Position numbers and translations under genes: made by a program
Notes under the pieces: model-generated
Told to the model about the DNA's origin: nothing
The model's input: only the letters and a program-made list of their open reading frames with translations
Databases searched by the model: none
In this document: positions 54,951 through 64,000 of the stretch, in pieces
Numbering within the stretch: position 1 is the first letter of the stretch
Layout of the letters: every line of letters begins with the position of its first letter
Assembly: GCA_013398955.1 (NCBI GenBank)
Contig: VWPU01014166.1
Location: 1 to 64,000, forward strand
Length of the DNA: 64,000 nt
Direction: 5' to 3'
Source of the DNA: Callaeas wilsoni
Taxonomy: Eukaryota; Chordata; Aves; Passeriformes; Callaeidae

Positions 54951-56338
54951 CTGCCGGTACCGGGGGAGGGGATGGGGGAGAAAATGCTCCGGGCCTGGGG
55001 GAAAAGACCCGGGTTGGGGGCGGGGGGGTGTGAGGAGTCTCTCATTGGCTCTCCAGCCTGTCACCCCCAAAATATCTCCTCCATAATTACACCCTACAAC
55101 TTGCCCCCTACCAAACCTGCCCCCCTCTCGGATACCCCAAAACCTGCCCCCCTCTTCTGTCCCCCGTCATCTGCTCCCCCTGTTCCAGCCTCCCCAGTCT
55201 GACTCCCGTGTCCCCCCAAACCCAACCTCCCCCTACCCGACCCCCCAGTCTGGCCCTACATTTAGGACATTCCCTCCCCTCCCTCCCCCGGTGCTTCCCC
55301 ACCCTCCTGGGACAGCCCCCCACCTTGGATCTAGGGGGGTGGGGAGCGATAGGGGAGTCGCCCCTAGCCCGGCGGGGTCACGCTGTGGCCCAGGGGGTGC
55401 ACGGGGAAGGGTCGTGTTTGCACGAGGGTCGTCTTTGCACGGGGACGGGTGGCAATGTCGCATTGGCACGGGGACACCGGGGTCGTGCTTGCACGGGGAC
55501 GGGTCACACCTGCACCAGGACTGTGCTTGGCTGCGGTTGTGTTTGCACCAGCGCCGTGTTTGCACAGGGATGGGTCACACCTGCACTGGGGTTGTCTTTG
55601 CACAGCGACGGGGCTCATTTGCACCAGTGTCGTGTTTGCACAGGGACGGTGACATTTGCACGAGGGCTGTGTTTGATGGGGACGGTGGCGTTTGCACGGG
55701 AATGGTCACATTGCCACGGGGAGAATGATACTTGCACGGGGCTGGTGACACTGGCGTGAGGCCAGTGACACTGGCACGGGAATGATCATACTTGCACGAG
55801 GAGAGACCCTGGGCAAGGGGTCGGTGGCACTGGCACGAAAATGATCGTGCTTGCACGGTGTCAGTGACACTTTCACAGGGTCAGTGACAGTTTCACGTGG
55901 AGGGTGACACTGGCATGGGGTTGGTGGCACTGGCACAGGGTCAGTGACACTTTCATGGGAAGGTGGCACTGGTACGGGGTCGGTGACACTGGCGCGGGCA
56001 TGATCACGTCTCACGGGGTGAGTGACACGGGCACGGAGTCGGTGGCACTTCGCGGGGTCGGTGACACTCCTGCGGGGTCCTGGCGCTGTCCGTGGTGCTG
56101 CCCCGCGCCGCCGCCTCCCGCCGGTAGAGGGCGCCCTTCGGGGAGGGGTGGGGGATGCCATGAGTTTGGGGGGTCTCAGCGGCCCCCATGGAGTGACCCC
56201 GCCCCGCCGCTCCCGCCTCGCTGGTCTCTGGCACTGGCAGGGTGGCACTTGGCTTGCTGCCATCAGTTGGCTTCAGAGATAAGGCTCCTGGCCGGGCATC
56301 CCGGAGAGGGGCTGTGGAGGAGCTCTCCTCTCCCCCAG
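54951..56338 (+). repeat. RAP1GAP 5' intron with minisatellite
   Basis: About 55050-55330 is C-rich low-complexity sequence. From 55380 to 56060 there are tandem units of gtcgtgtttgcacggggacg, later changing to ggtcagtgacactggcacgg. Two related families abut, joined at about 55720. I see no exon in it. Confidence 0.8.
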
Positions 56339-56415
56339 GAAGCACCATGGGCCCCCCTGGAGCCCCTCACACCACCTAGACGCGTCTCCAGCCAGCAGCA
56401 CCTCCCAACCCCGAG
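56339..56415 (+). other. RAP1GAP: Possible RAP1GAP 5' UTR exon
   Basis: Bounded by ctctcccccag and a gtaagc donor. In the frame that joins the next exon it contains TAG (acc tag acg cgt) and no later ATG. It would therefore be non-coding and leave 56507 as the start codon. The ATG at 56346 opens only a ten-codon upstream frame. No RNA evidence. Confidence 0.35.
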
Positions 56416-56506
56416 GTAAGCGCCCATGGATGCCCCCCACTCAAGGATGCCCACCCCAAGGCGGGGTGACAGGCACCCACAGCCCGTCTCTCCCCAGGGC
56501 AGCAGG

Positions 56507-56993
56507 ATGGCCCAGCAGCGCCATGCCATCCCCCCACCACTCAAGGTAGGTGTTGTTGGGGTGGAGGGCACACAGCCAGCACCATGGGGATGCCACCATG
56601 GGCATCACCCATCCCAACATCCTTGAGTGCCACTGTGGCCGTCACCACCCCCCGTTGTCTTGCAGACGGAGGAGGACTACATCCCCTACCCCAGTGTGCA
56701 TGAGGTAGAGTACCCAGCCCTCTCCAGAGAGGGGTGTGAGGGCCAGCAGCTGGCTGGGTGGGTTAGTGGGTGGATGCCCAAAGCACCCACCACGCCTGTG
56801 GATGCAGGTGCTGGGCCGGGAGGGGCCGTTCCCCCTCATCCTCCTGCCGCAGTTTGGGGGTTACTGGATCGAGGGCACCAACCACCAGCTGAGCGGGGCC
56901 CCTGACTCACCCCCCACCCCGGTACCTGGCACCCGGGCAAAGCTGGAGGGCAACCACACGGCCAAGATCTACCGCAAGCACTTTCTGGGCAAG
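56507..56993 (+). CDS. RAP1GAP: RAP1GAP N-terminal exons (GoLoco remnant and dimerisation start)
   Basis: Exons 56507-56545, 56666-56704 and 56808-56993, all phase 0. The first reads [13 protein letters not shown] with GSR encoded just upstream. The human counterpart is GSRMDEQRCSFPPPLK, which carries the acidic-Gln-Arg triad of a GoLoco (G-alpha binding) motif. Here that triad is QQR, and the human upstream residues MIEKMQ have no visible exon. The second reads [13 protein letters not shown], the third [20 protein letters not shown] to YRKHFLGK, both highly conserved. Confidence 0.88.
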
Positions 56994-59900
56994 GTGAGGC
57001 CCTGGGGTGCTGCAGGTGTGAGGTCTGGGATGGGAGGGATATCCCATGTGTATGGATGGGCAGGAGCATGGAGACCACATAAGCTTGGGTGTTCATGGGT
57101 GTGGGTGTGGTGTCCATGGGTATGGGAGCCCCACGGCAAGGGTGCTCATGTTCATGGATGCTCATGGATGTGGGTGTGTGTATCCATGGGTATAGAACCC
57201 CTATGGGTCATGGACATGGGTGCTCATGGATGTGGGTATCCCTGGGCATGGCTGCCTCATGACAAGGGTGCTTGGGGTGGGTTCTCAATGGGGATGGAAG
57301 GGCATGGAGACCTCATAAACATAGGCGCTTTGGCACGTGGGTGCTTGTGGACATGGGTGCTCCATGGGGTGGGTGGTCAAGGATGTGGATGTTGGGTCTC
57401 CATGAGCAGGAGAGGCCCTGGCATGGGTGCCCATGGACATGGGTTCTCCATAGGTTTGCATGGACATGAGGGCTCCATAAGTTTGTGTGTCCATAGAACC
57501 TGGATGCCCCATGGGGTGTGTGGCTCACTCAGTGTAGGTGCCCCATAGGTGGTACCCGTGGGTACAGGTGCTCATGGACACAGGTGCTCCATGGAGATGG
57601 GTGCTTATGGGTGTGGGTATTCCATGGACATGGATGTCCCTTGCATGTGGGTGTTCATGGACCTGGGTGTCCCATGGCACGAGTGCCCCCAGCCATGACC
57701 GCCCTTGGCCATGGCTGCTCAACTCCTTCCCACAGGAGCACTTCAACTACTACTCTCTGGACCCGGCGCTGGGACACCTCGTCTTCTCCCTCAAGTACGA
57801 CGAGCAGGAGCATCTCCACCTGCTGCTGCGGTGAGCAGGGTGTGGGAGGCACCCATGGGAGCTGCCTGCGGGTGGGGGGGCCCCCTTGACCCCCTCCTTG
57901 CTCCGCAGCACCCGTGCCCGCACCCTGCATGATGTGGTGCCCATCTCCTGCCTGGCTGAGTTCCCCAACGTGGTGCAGATGGCCAAGGTGGGTGCGACCC
58001 TGTCCCCCCCAGCAGCACCCATGGGTGCCCCCCAGCCCCGGGCCCCCCATGGCATCACCCCTCCTTCCCACAGCTGGTGTGCGAGGATGTCAACGTGGAT
58101 CGCTTCTACCCCGTGCTCTATCCCAAGGTGAACAGGGTGCAGGGAGGGAGCACATGGGCACCCATGGGTGCCCCTCCTGAACCTCTGGCCCCTCCCCACC
58201 CCGCAGGCATCCCGCCTCATCCTCGCCTTTGATGAGCACGTGCTCAGCAACCACTTCAAATTTGGGGTCATCTACCAAAAACTGGGGCAGGTATGGGATG
58301 GGGTGAGTGGGATTAGGGTGCGGGGAGTCCCTAGGTGGGTGCTGGCACCCATCCCCCCCCCCCACTGCAGACCTCCGAGGAGGAGCTTTTCGGCACCACG
58401 GAGGAGAGCCCGGCCTTCGCCGAATTCCTCGATGTCCTGGGTCAGCGGGTGCAGCTGCGGGACTTCAAGGGGTGCGTGAGAGGATGCTGGGGGGGAAGGA
58501 CCCACGGGGTCAGGGTGTTTGTCTCACCCACCTACCCACCCATGCAGGTTCCGAGGGGGGCTGGATGTGACCCATGGACAGACAGGCAGCGAGTCAGTCT
58601 ATTGCCACTTCCGTGACAAGGAGATCATGTTCCACGTCTCCACCAAACTGCCCTACACGGAGGGGGATGCCCAGCAGGTGGGCACCCATGGCTGCTGGGG
58701 GCTGCCTATGGTGGGCAGGAGCTCCTGGGGCACCCATGGGTACTGGGGGTGGAAGGAGGGGAAACAGGGGGGACACTTGGGTGCCTGAGGGCAGGGGGTT
58801 GGAGGTGGTCCTGGGGTGCTTCTATGGGGTAGAAGGGCTGTCGGGGCTTTGGGGAGGTCCCATGGAATGGAGGGAACTCCTGGGTCACCCATGGGTGGTG
58901 GTGGGCATCTGTGGGGCCCAGGAGATGGCAGGGCACTCATGGGTGTCGGGAAACATCTATGAGATGCAGAGGGCTGGTAAGGCAGCCATGGGTGCCAGGG
59001 GGGAACTGCGGGACACAGAGGGCTGGTGGAGCACCCATGGGTGCAGGGGCTTTCACTCCTTTCGATGCCCCTGGTGTGACTACTCTCTGTCCCTCGTGTC
59101 CTCCTGTGTCACTCCCTACCCCTTATGTCCCTCCGTGTCCCTCTGCATCCCACCTGTCCCCGCAGCTGCAGCGGAAGCGTCACATTGGCAACGACATAGT
59201 GGCCATCGTCTTCCAGGACGAGAACACACCGTTCGTTCCCGACATGATCGCCTCCAACTTCCTCCATGCCTTCGTGGTGGTGCAGCTGGAGCAGGGGGGC
59301 ACCCAGGGCACCCTCTACAAGGTACCCCCCCCGTGCCTCAGTGTCCCTGTCCCCATGGGGGGCCCGCGGGGTGCCCCGTCACCCCCCCACCCGCCACAGG
59401 TCTCCGTCACCGCCCGTGACGACGTGCCCTTCTTTGGCCCACCACTGCCTGACCCCGCTGTCTTCAGGAAGGTGAGCGCCCGTGGGTGCTGCTAGGGAGT
59501 CTTTTGTCACACCCACCCACCCACGCACCCACCCAAGGCTGCCCCCACTCCGCAGGGCCCCGAGTTCCAGGAGTTCCTGCTGACGAAGCTCATCAATGCC
59601 GAGTACGCCTGTTACCGCGCTGAGAAGTTCGCTAAGCTGGAGGTGCGGGCACGGGGGCTGCGGGAGGGCACCCAGAGGGGCTGGGCATGCAGGGAGGCAC
59701 AACACAAGGCTGTGGATGTGGGTGCCGTGGGTGCTGTGGCTGCCGTGCCCACTGTGGGACCTGTACACACCGTGGGGTCTGCGTGTCGGTGGGCAGGGGC
59801 TGGGTCCCCATCTGTGCGGGTGGGTGGTGCCCGGGGTAAGGGGTATCGTGGGGTGGTCTCACGGGGGGTGGCAGCAGCGCGGTGGGGAGGGTGTTGCGGG

Positions 59901-62879
59901 GGGAGGCTCCGTGTGGTGCAGCGCTGCGGTGCGGGTGGGTGGGTGTCTCGCGTGGGTGCAGCCGTGCGGTGTGGGGTGGTCTCGCGTGGGCGCAGCAGGG
60001 CAGGGAGTGGGTGCACGTCGTGGTCTCGTGTGGGTGGCAGCGGTGCGGTACAGGGCTGCGGGGTGTTGCGGGCGGCGCCGCGTGGGTGCAGCAGGGCGGG
60101 GGCTGGTCCTGCGTAGGTGGCGGCTGTGTGGTGCGGGGGTGGGTGTCTCGCATGGCGCAGCCGTGCGGAGCTGGGTGCGGCGGTGGGTGGTCTCGCGTGG
60201 GCGCAGCAGTGCGGGGCTGGTGCGCAGGAGCGGACGCGGGCGGCGCTGCTGGAGACGCTGCACGAGGAGCTGCAGGCGCGCAGCCAGGCCATGCTGGGGC
60301 TCGGCCCCGACGACGAGCGCCCCGACAACGGCGGCGCTGCCCCAGGCTTCTTCGAGTCCTTCAAGGTGGGGCGCGGGGGTCTCGCACCCCCCACGCCCCC
60401 GCACGCAGCACTGCAGGGCTCAGCCCCTCCCTGGCGCCCGTGGAGCCGGGTCCCCTCTCTGGGTCCCCTCGCCGGGTCCCTCTCCGGGTCCGCACGTGAA
60501 TCCCTGCCCAGGACACGCCCCCTCGCTCCGGGCCACGCCCCATTGTACCCGCCCCAATTAGCTATGACCACACCCCCGGGTCTTGGCCCCGCCCCCTGCG
60601 CGCGGAGTTGATCTGCGGGCGCGTGGCTGAGGCCGCGCCCAGCCCAGGCCACGCCCCCTCACGGGCTGGAGTGACCCCGTGATCGCAGCCCCGCCCCTTT
60701 CCCAGCCGACCACGCCCCGTTAGACCACACCCCCATAGCGGCACAAACCCCGCCCAAGCCGCTCGCCACGCCCCGCCCATTAAGCCCCGCCCATTACCAC
60801 AAGCCCCTCCCGNGGTGCCCGGTTCCCCCTTCGGTGCTCGGTTCCCCCCCTCCCCGTGGCCCCCGGTCGGTGACGCACTGCCGCCCCCAGTCGCTGCTGG
60901 TGCCCGGGAGCCGCCGGGGACGCCGCGGCAGCGCCATTGGACTGGGCTCGGTGGAAGAGGTGGGTACCTCTCTGTTCCCCCCTCGGTGTCCCCCCGGTAC
61001 CTGGTGTCCCCCCGGTTAACGGCGCCCCGCAGGCGCTGCTGGTGCCCGGGAAGAGCCCGTCGCGGCGGCGGCCCGGCCCCCTCGGCTCCCGCCGCTCCAG
61101 CGCCATCGGCATCGAAAGCATCCAGGAAGCGCCGGCCAGCAGGTGAGCGGCGATGCCGGTACCGGTACCGCTGTCCCCTCCCCCTGTCACCTGTCGCTGT
61201 CACCTCACTGCCGTCGCCTCCCCGCAGGGACGGCCCCGCAGCTCCCGACGGCTCCAGCTCCACACACAGTTCCCCCGAGAGCCGCCGGAAGCCCGACAGG
61301 TCCCGCAGCTGGCACCGGGATAGGGGACAGGAGGGCGCTTGAATGGGGTGGCGCTGGGGTGGGAGTACATGGGGACTGCAAGGCAACTGGGATGGTGTGG
61401 CAAGGGGACAGGGTGGCACCGGTATGGGGTGACACCAAGACGAGGTGAAGTGGGGACGGGGTGATAACAGGGTGATACGGGGACTGGAGGACACTGGGAT
61501 GGGGCAGCACAAGAATGGGGTGGCACTGGGTTGGAGTGGCACTGAGATGGGGTGACATCAGGGTGACACAGGGACATAGTGAATGAAGGACACTGGAATG
61601 GGAGGTGCAAAGACAAGGGGGCACTGGGATGGGGTGACATGGGCACTGGAGAGCACTGAGGTGGTGCAGCTCAAGGACGGGGGTGACACCAGGACGGGGT
61701 GGCACAGGGATGGGCACTGGGACAGGGCGATATCAGGATCCCACAGGGACTGGAGGGATGGGACTGCAAAGAATGCAATGGGTCAGGGTGACCTTGGGGT
61801 GGGGTGGGGTGGCACAGGGATGGGATGACACTGGGACAAGGTGGCACCAGGATGGCTGGCACAGGGCAGCATGGGAACAAGACACCAGAGGGACAGGGTG
61901 TCACAGGGACAGGCTTACCCAGGAGCTGAGTGGCACAGGGTCTGTATATCACAGGGACAAGGTGGCAGGGGGCTGTGGGATGGCACTTGGGTGGCTTGGA
62001 CACAGGTTGGCATGAAGGTGGGTAGCACAGGGACACATGGCATGGGGGCAGGTTGGTGTGATGACAAGAGACATGGGGACAGGATTGCATGGGGCTGGGA
62101 CTTCTCAGGGATGGGACGGGGTGGGGACAGGGTGGCACAGGGATGAGACCTCCCAGGGATGGGATGAGGTGGGGACAGGGTGGCATGGGGATGGGACATG
62201 CCAGAGATAGGGTGACATGAGGATCCAGTGTCCTGGACGAGGTGGTGTGGGGACAGGGTGTCCCGGGGCCAGCACAGCATCGCAGCGGGCCATGGTGGTG
62301 GCCACGAGGCGCGGTGCCAGCCTGTTGTGGCCTTGGGGACTGTCCCTGGCCATGGGGACTGTCCCTGGCAGGGCCGAGAAGCCGGAGCCGCCGGATTTCT
62401 CCCGCTCCTCCTCCAGCGCCAGCAGCTTCGGCAGCGCCGCAGAGGAGCCCGGCGAGCCGGGACGGGTACGGGGAGCCCGGGCGGGGGGTCCGGGAGGGCC
62501 CGGGGGGGCAGTCTGAGGTGATCAGCACCCGTCTGACCCCCTCTGCACCCTCAGGAGAGCCGCTCGCCCTCGGGGAGCCACCGTGACGCCTTCACTGACA
62601 CCCCCTGGCCGGATGACCCCCCGGGGACCCCCCCAGGTAGCCCAGAAACCCCCGGCTCGGGGCGCCGTGGGGCTGGGGGAACCCTCGGGGTGCTCATGAC
62701 CCCCCCTTTCCCCCAGGCGGCCGACTGCCTGACCCCCTCTGCCCCGAGATCAAAATCCAGCTGGAGCAGCCCCCCCATAATCCGGTGAGGCTGTGCCCCA
62801 CCCCTCCACCAGTGCACCCCAGTATGAGGGTGCCCACATTGGGGTGCCCCCACTGATGTCCCTCCCACAGGGCTCATAG
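56507..62879 (+). CDS. RAP1GAP: RAP1GAP, Rap1 GTPase-activating protein, 20 coding exons
   Basis: Stimulates GTP hydrolysis by Rap1 through an Asn-thumb mechanism (family knowledge). I took the ATG at 56507 because upstream in-frame sequence in the candidate 5' exon contains a stop. The exons give 1764 nt (587 residues), against about 663 in the human form I know. The shortfall is mostly in the serine-rich tail and at the N-terminus. Sequence match to human RAP1GAP is close through the whole GAP region. The C-terminus CPEIKIQLE is conserved, then differs (QPPHNPGS before TAG at 62877). RAP1GAP follows USP48 in the same orientation, as in human. The exon lists are in the part entries. Confidence 0.96.
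57010..57715 (+). repeat. Minisatellite in RAP1GAP intron, unit about 25-35 bp
   Basis: Units of catgggtgctcatggatgtg and gggtgtccatgggt recur through the 742-bp intron before exon 57736. Confidence 0.9.
57736..59642 (+). CDS. RAP1GAP: RAP1GAP RapGAP catalytic domain
   Basis: Exons 57736-57830, 57909-57987, 58074-58127, 58207-58290, 58371-58471, 58548-58677, 59166-59321, 59400-59471, 59556-59642. The strings [82 protein letters not shown] and [17 protein letters not shown] are near-identical to human. The catalytic Asn is in [16 protein letters not shown], encoded at 59190-59192 (Asn278 here, Asn290 in human). [19 protein letters not shown] closes the domain. Exon 58371-58471 ends in phase 2 with donor gtgcgt. 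Confidence 0.97.
58680..59045 (+). repeat. Degenerate minisatellite in RAP1GAP intron
   Basis: Repeats of cacccatgggtgctgggg and ggagctcctggggca between exons 58677 and 59166. The final 120 bp before the exon is C/T-rich. Confidence 0.75.
59790..60220 (+). repeat. Minisatellite in RAP1GAP intron, unit about 40-60 bp
   Basis: Units of ggtctcgcgtgggcgcagca, gtgcggtgtgggg. The CpG content is very high inside the repeats. Long open frames on both strands are by-products. Confidence 0.88.
60228..60365 (+). CDS. RAP1GAP: RAP1GAP post-GAP linker exon
   Basis: Encodes [20 protein letters not shown] followed by an acidic stretch ([12 protein letters not shown]) and FFESFK. It corresponds to the human segment that ends GGGFFESFK. 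The following human exon, beginning RVIRSRSQSMD, is not found downstream. Confidence 0.93.
60480..60812. promoter_or_regulatory. Cluster of GC-box/CACCC motifs in RAP1GAP intron
   Basis: About a dozen ccacgcccc, ccgcccc or ccacaccccc motifs in 0.3 kb, the same vocabulary as the USP48 promoter. It could be an intragenic promoter or simply a degenerate C-rich repeat. One undetermined base (N) at 60813 lies at its end. Confidence 0.4.
60891..60959 (+). CDS. RAP1GAP: RAP1GAP exon, diverged duplicate (copy A)
   Basis: A 69-bp phase 0 exon with a cccccag acceptor and gtgggt donor, encoding [19 protein letters not shown] and VEE. It resembles the next exon ([24 protein letters not shown]). In human I know only one such segment, SLIVPGKSPTRKK to SSAIGIENIQE. 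Removing it would keep the frame, so it could be an alternative exon. Confidence 0.75.
61033..61142 (+). CDS. RAP1GAP: RAP1GAP exon, conserved copy (copy B)
   Basis: 110 bp, phase 0 to 2. Encodes [18 protein letters not shown] then [18 protein letters not shown], the basic and serine-rich segment conserved in mammals, where it is a site of kinase phosphorylation (family knowledge). Confidence 0.92.
61228..62879 (+). CDS. RAP1GAP: RAP1GAP C-terminal serine-rich tail exons
   Basis: Exons 61228-61299, 62372-62465, 62555-62636, 62717-62784 and 62871-62879. They read [80 protein letters not shown] and GS stop. The strings [12 protein letters not shown] and CPEIKIQLE are shared with human. The join 61299 to 62372 uses a weak donor (gtcccg) but restores PDRAEKPE in frame. 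Reading through that donor would reach TGA at 61339 after [12 protein letters not shown], a possible short alternative end. Confidence 0.88.
61335..62290 (+). repeat. Minisatellite in RAP1GAP intron, unit about 20-25 bp
   Basis: Units of ggggtgacaccaggatgggg, ggcacagggatggggtgg fill most of the 1.07-kb intron between 61299 and 62372. Confidence 0.92.
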
Positions 62880-63320
62880 TCATCACCCCCACCCATGGGG
62901 GTGTCACTGCTTCGCCCCCTCTGTGTGCCACCCCCGTGCCAGGAGCTGAAGCCATCGCAGAATTTGGGAGGACACCCCAAAAAACTTGGGATGTGTCCCC
63001 CTCCAGACAATCTCTGTCACCCCAAAAACCCCTTGGGGGTGATGCACCACAAAGGGCCCCCCCTCTGCCGTTGCCCCAAAATGAAGAGTGGGTCCAACCC
63101 TAGCATCATGCCCTCCCCGAAAAAAAGAGGAGACTCAAACCCAGGGTAACCCCAAAGTGAAGCTCCCCCTCCCCCCCTTTATTTTAAGGGAAAAAAGTTC
63201 CAGAATGGGCCAGAGGCTGGAATTGGGGGGAGGGGGAGGAATATTTTTTCACACCCTCCCAAACTGTGTTTGTGTTTCCCGTGAGTCCTGTATAAAATAA
63301 AGGTTTATTTATCGCTACAT
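62880..63320 (+). other. RAP1GAP: RAP1GAP 3' UTR
   Basis: A 0.4-kb UTR with many accccaaaa and ccccc segments, ending at the AATAAA at 63296. No repeat element was seen. The cleavage position is estimated. Confidence 0.75.
63296..63301 (+). terminator. RAP1GAP: RAP1GAP poly(A) signal AATAAA
   Basis: AATAAA in tataaaataaagg, followed by T-rich sequence. Three bases downstream, the opposite strand carries AATAAA at 63304-63309 (tttatt on the + strand), so a converging gene could end here too. Confidence 0.85.
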
Positions 63321-64000
63321 TGGGGGGGTTTCCAATATCTAGGGGGTCCCCAAAACCCCAAACATCAGTGGGGGCTGTAAAAACACTCATTTTGGGGGTC
63401 ATTTAGCCGAATGTTGGGGTTTCACAGCAGCCAGGCTGAGCAAAGCTTTTCTTTGATGGTCCCTATTTTTGGGGTGCTGGGAGTACCCCAAAATATGGCA
63501 GGCAATGCCCTCACCTTCCCAAAAAAAAGTCCCTCTTTTGGCTCTGCTGGTCAGCCTGGCGTCAGGAGCGGCATTTGGTCACGGCCCCAGTGGCCACCGG
63601 CGTCCTGCCAAACCCCCGGCTAAGGGAAAGTGGTTCCCACCCCCCTGAACCCCCAAAAACCACGTGGCACCCCGGGAGTGGTTAAACATAGCTCAGGGCT
63701 GCCGGAGTTCTGGGAAGCGCCAGCAGCTGGACCGTGGTCGGGATCTGGTGACGCCGGCAATGCCGGGGTGCAAAGGGCGCTGGGCAAAGGGAGGGTCAGA
63801 GCCCCCCCAAATCCAGCCCTGCCGGGGTCACCGCCTGCACCCGCTCTGAAGGATCCTGGTTAATGAGGAACTGGATTTTTAATTATAAAACTGGTGAATG
63901 AATAAAAAAAAACGAGGGAGGGGGTTTAAGGGGGTTTTGGAGGGACTTGGGGGATTTGGCGGGGGGCAGGGGAGTTTTGGGGTTCTCAGGGGGGTGGTAG
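63321..64000. other. Downstream intergenic sequence, nothing recognised
   Basis: Contains A/C-rich stretches, an AATAAA at 63901 followed by an A run, and no exon, repeat element or RNA gene that I can support. In human the neighbour beyond RAP1GAP is ALPL in the opposite orientation, so this could be part of its 3' UTR; no coding evidence is present. Confidence 0.5.

Noticed and set aside
59612..60652. 346-codon minus-strand open frame
   Set aside because: Antisense to RAP1GAP exons and the CGCGTGGG satellite. High GC suppresses stop codons.
60562..61542. 326-codon minus-strand open frame
   Set aside because: Antisense of the duplicated RAP1GAP exons and a GGGATGG satellite, and it includes the N. 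No family resemblance.
63411..63863. Short + strand open frames after RAP1GAP
   Set aside because: Each is under 80 codons, with no motif, no repeat support and no clear promoter. Left as unannotated intergenic sequence.

Overview
The window is vertebrate, almost certainly avian, nuclear DNA. It carries spliced GT-AG genes with vertebrate protein content, several CR1 retrotransposon tails (the dominant interspersed repeat of birds), GC-rich promoters, very short introns and unusually many intronic minisatellites, which is typical of a bird microchromosome. It holds three genes in a row, all on the + strand, in the order found in human 1p36.12 (HSPG2, USP48, RAP1GAP). The bird chromosome equivalent to 1p36 is an inference. 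No bacterial, viral, CRISPR or tRNA features were seen.

1 to 22430: the 3' half of HSPG2 (perlecan). I resolved 60 coding exons, called w1-w60 here, by reading frame, intron phase and resemblance to human perlecan. They encode the end of the last laminin-IV module, laminin-EGF modules, 19 Ig modules of domain IV, and domain V/endorepellin (LG1, EGF pair, LG2, EGF pair, LG3), ending at a stop at 22138-22140 and an ATTAAA at 22409. Most of the longer HSPG2 introns are occupied by tandem repeats.

22430 to 23354: a short intergenic stretch with a GGGAT satellite and then a CpG/GC-box promoter. LDLRAD2, which lies here in human, is not visible. 23355 to 52088: USP48, a nuclear ubiquitin-specific protease, complete in 27 coding exons that sum to 3093 nt (1030 codons plus stop). 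Its introns contain at least seven CR1 fragments, two clear minisatellites and one long near-perfect hairpin. The 3' UTR probably runs to about 53650.

53650 to 56500: G-rich repeats, a CpG island with a probable non-coding first exon, and another minisatellite, forming the 5' region of RAP1GAP. 56507 to 62879: RAP1GAP, a Rap1 GTPase-activating protein, in 20 coding exons (587 codons plus stop). Its GAP domain is intact, including the catalytic Asn. Its tail differs from the mammalian form: one serine-rich exon is not found and a neighbouring exon appears duplicated. RAP1GAP ends with an AATAAA at 63296. The last 0.7 kb holds nothing I recognise.

The three genes are linked by position, not by pathway: an extracellular-matrix proteoglycan, a nuclear deubiquitinase and a small-GTPase regulator. 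The most interesting material is in gene architecture: tandemly duplicated and homogenised Ig exons, a degraded EGF-3 module next to a Z-DNA-prone tract, an altered BMP-1 cleavage context, a 20-codon linker exon, changed GoLoco residues, and an intronic hairpin in USP48. I found no wholly new biological system.
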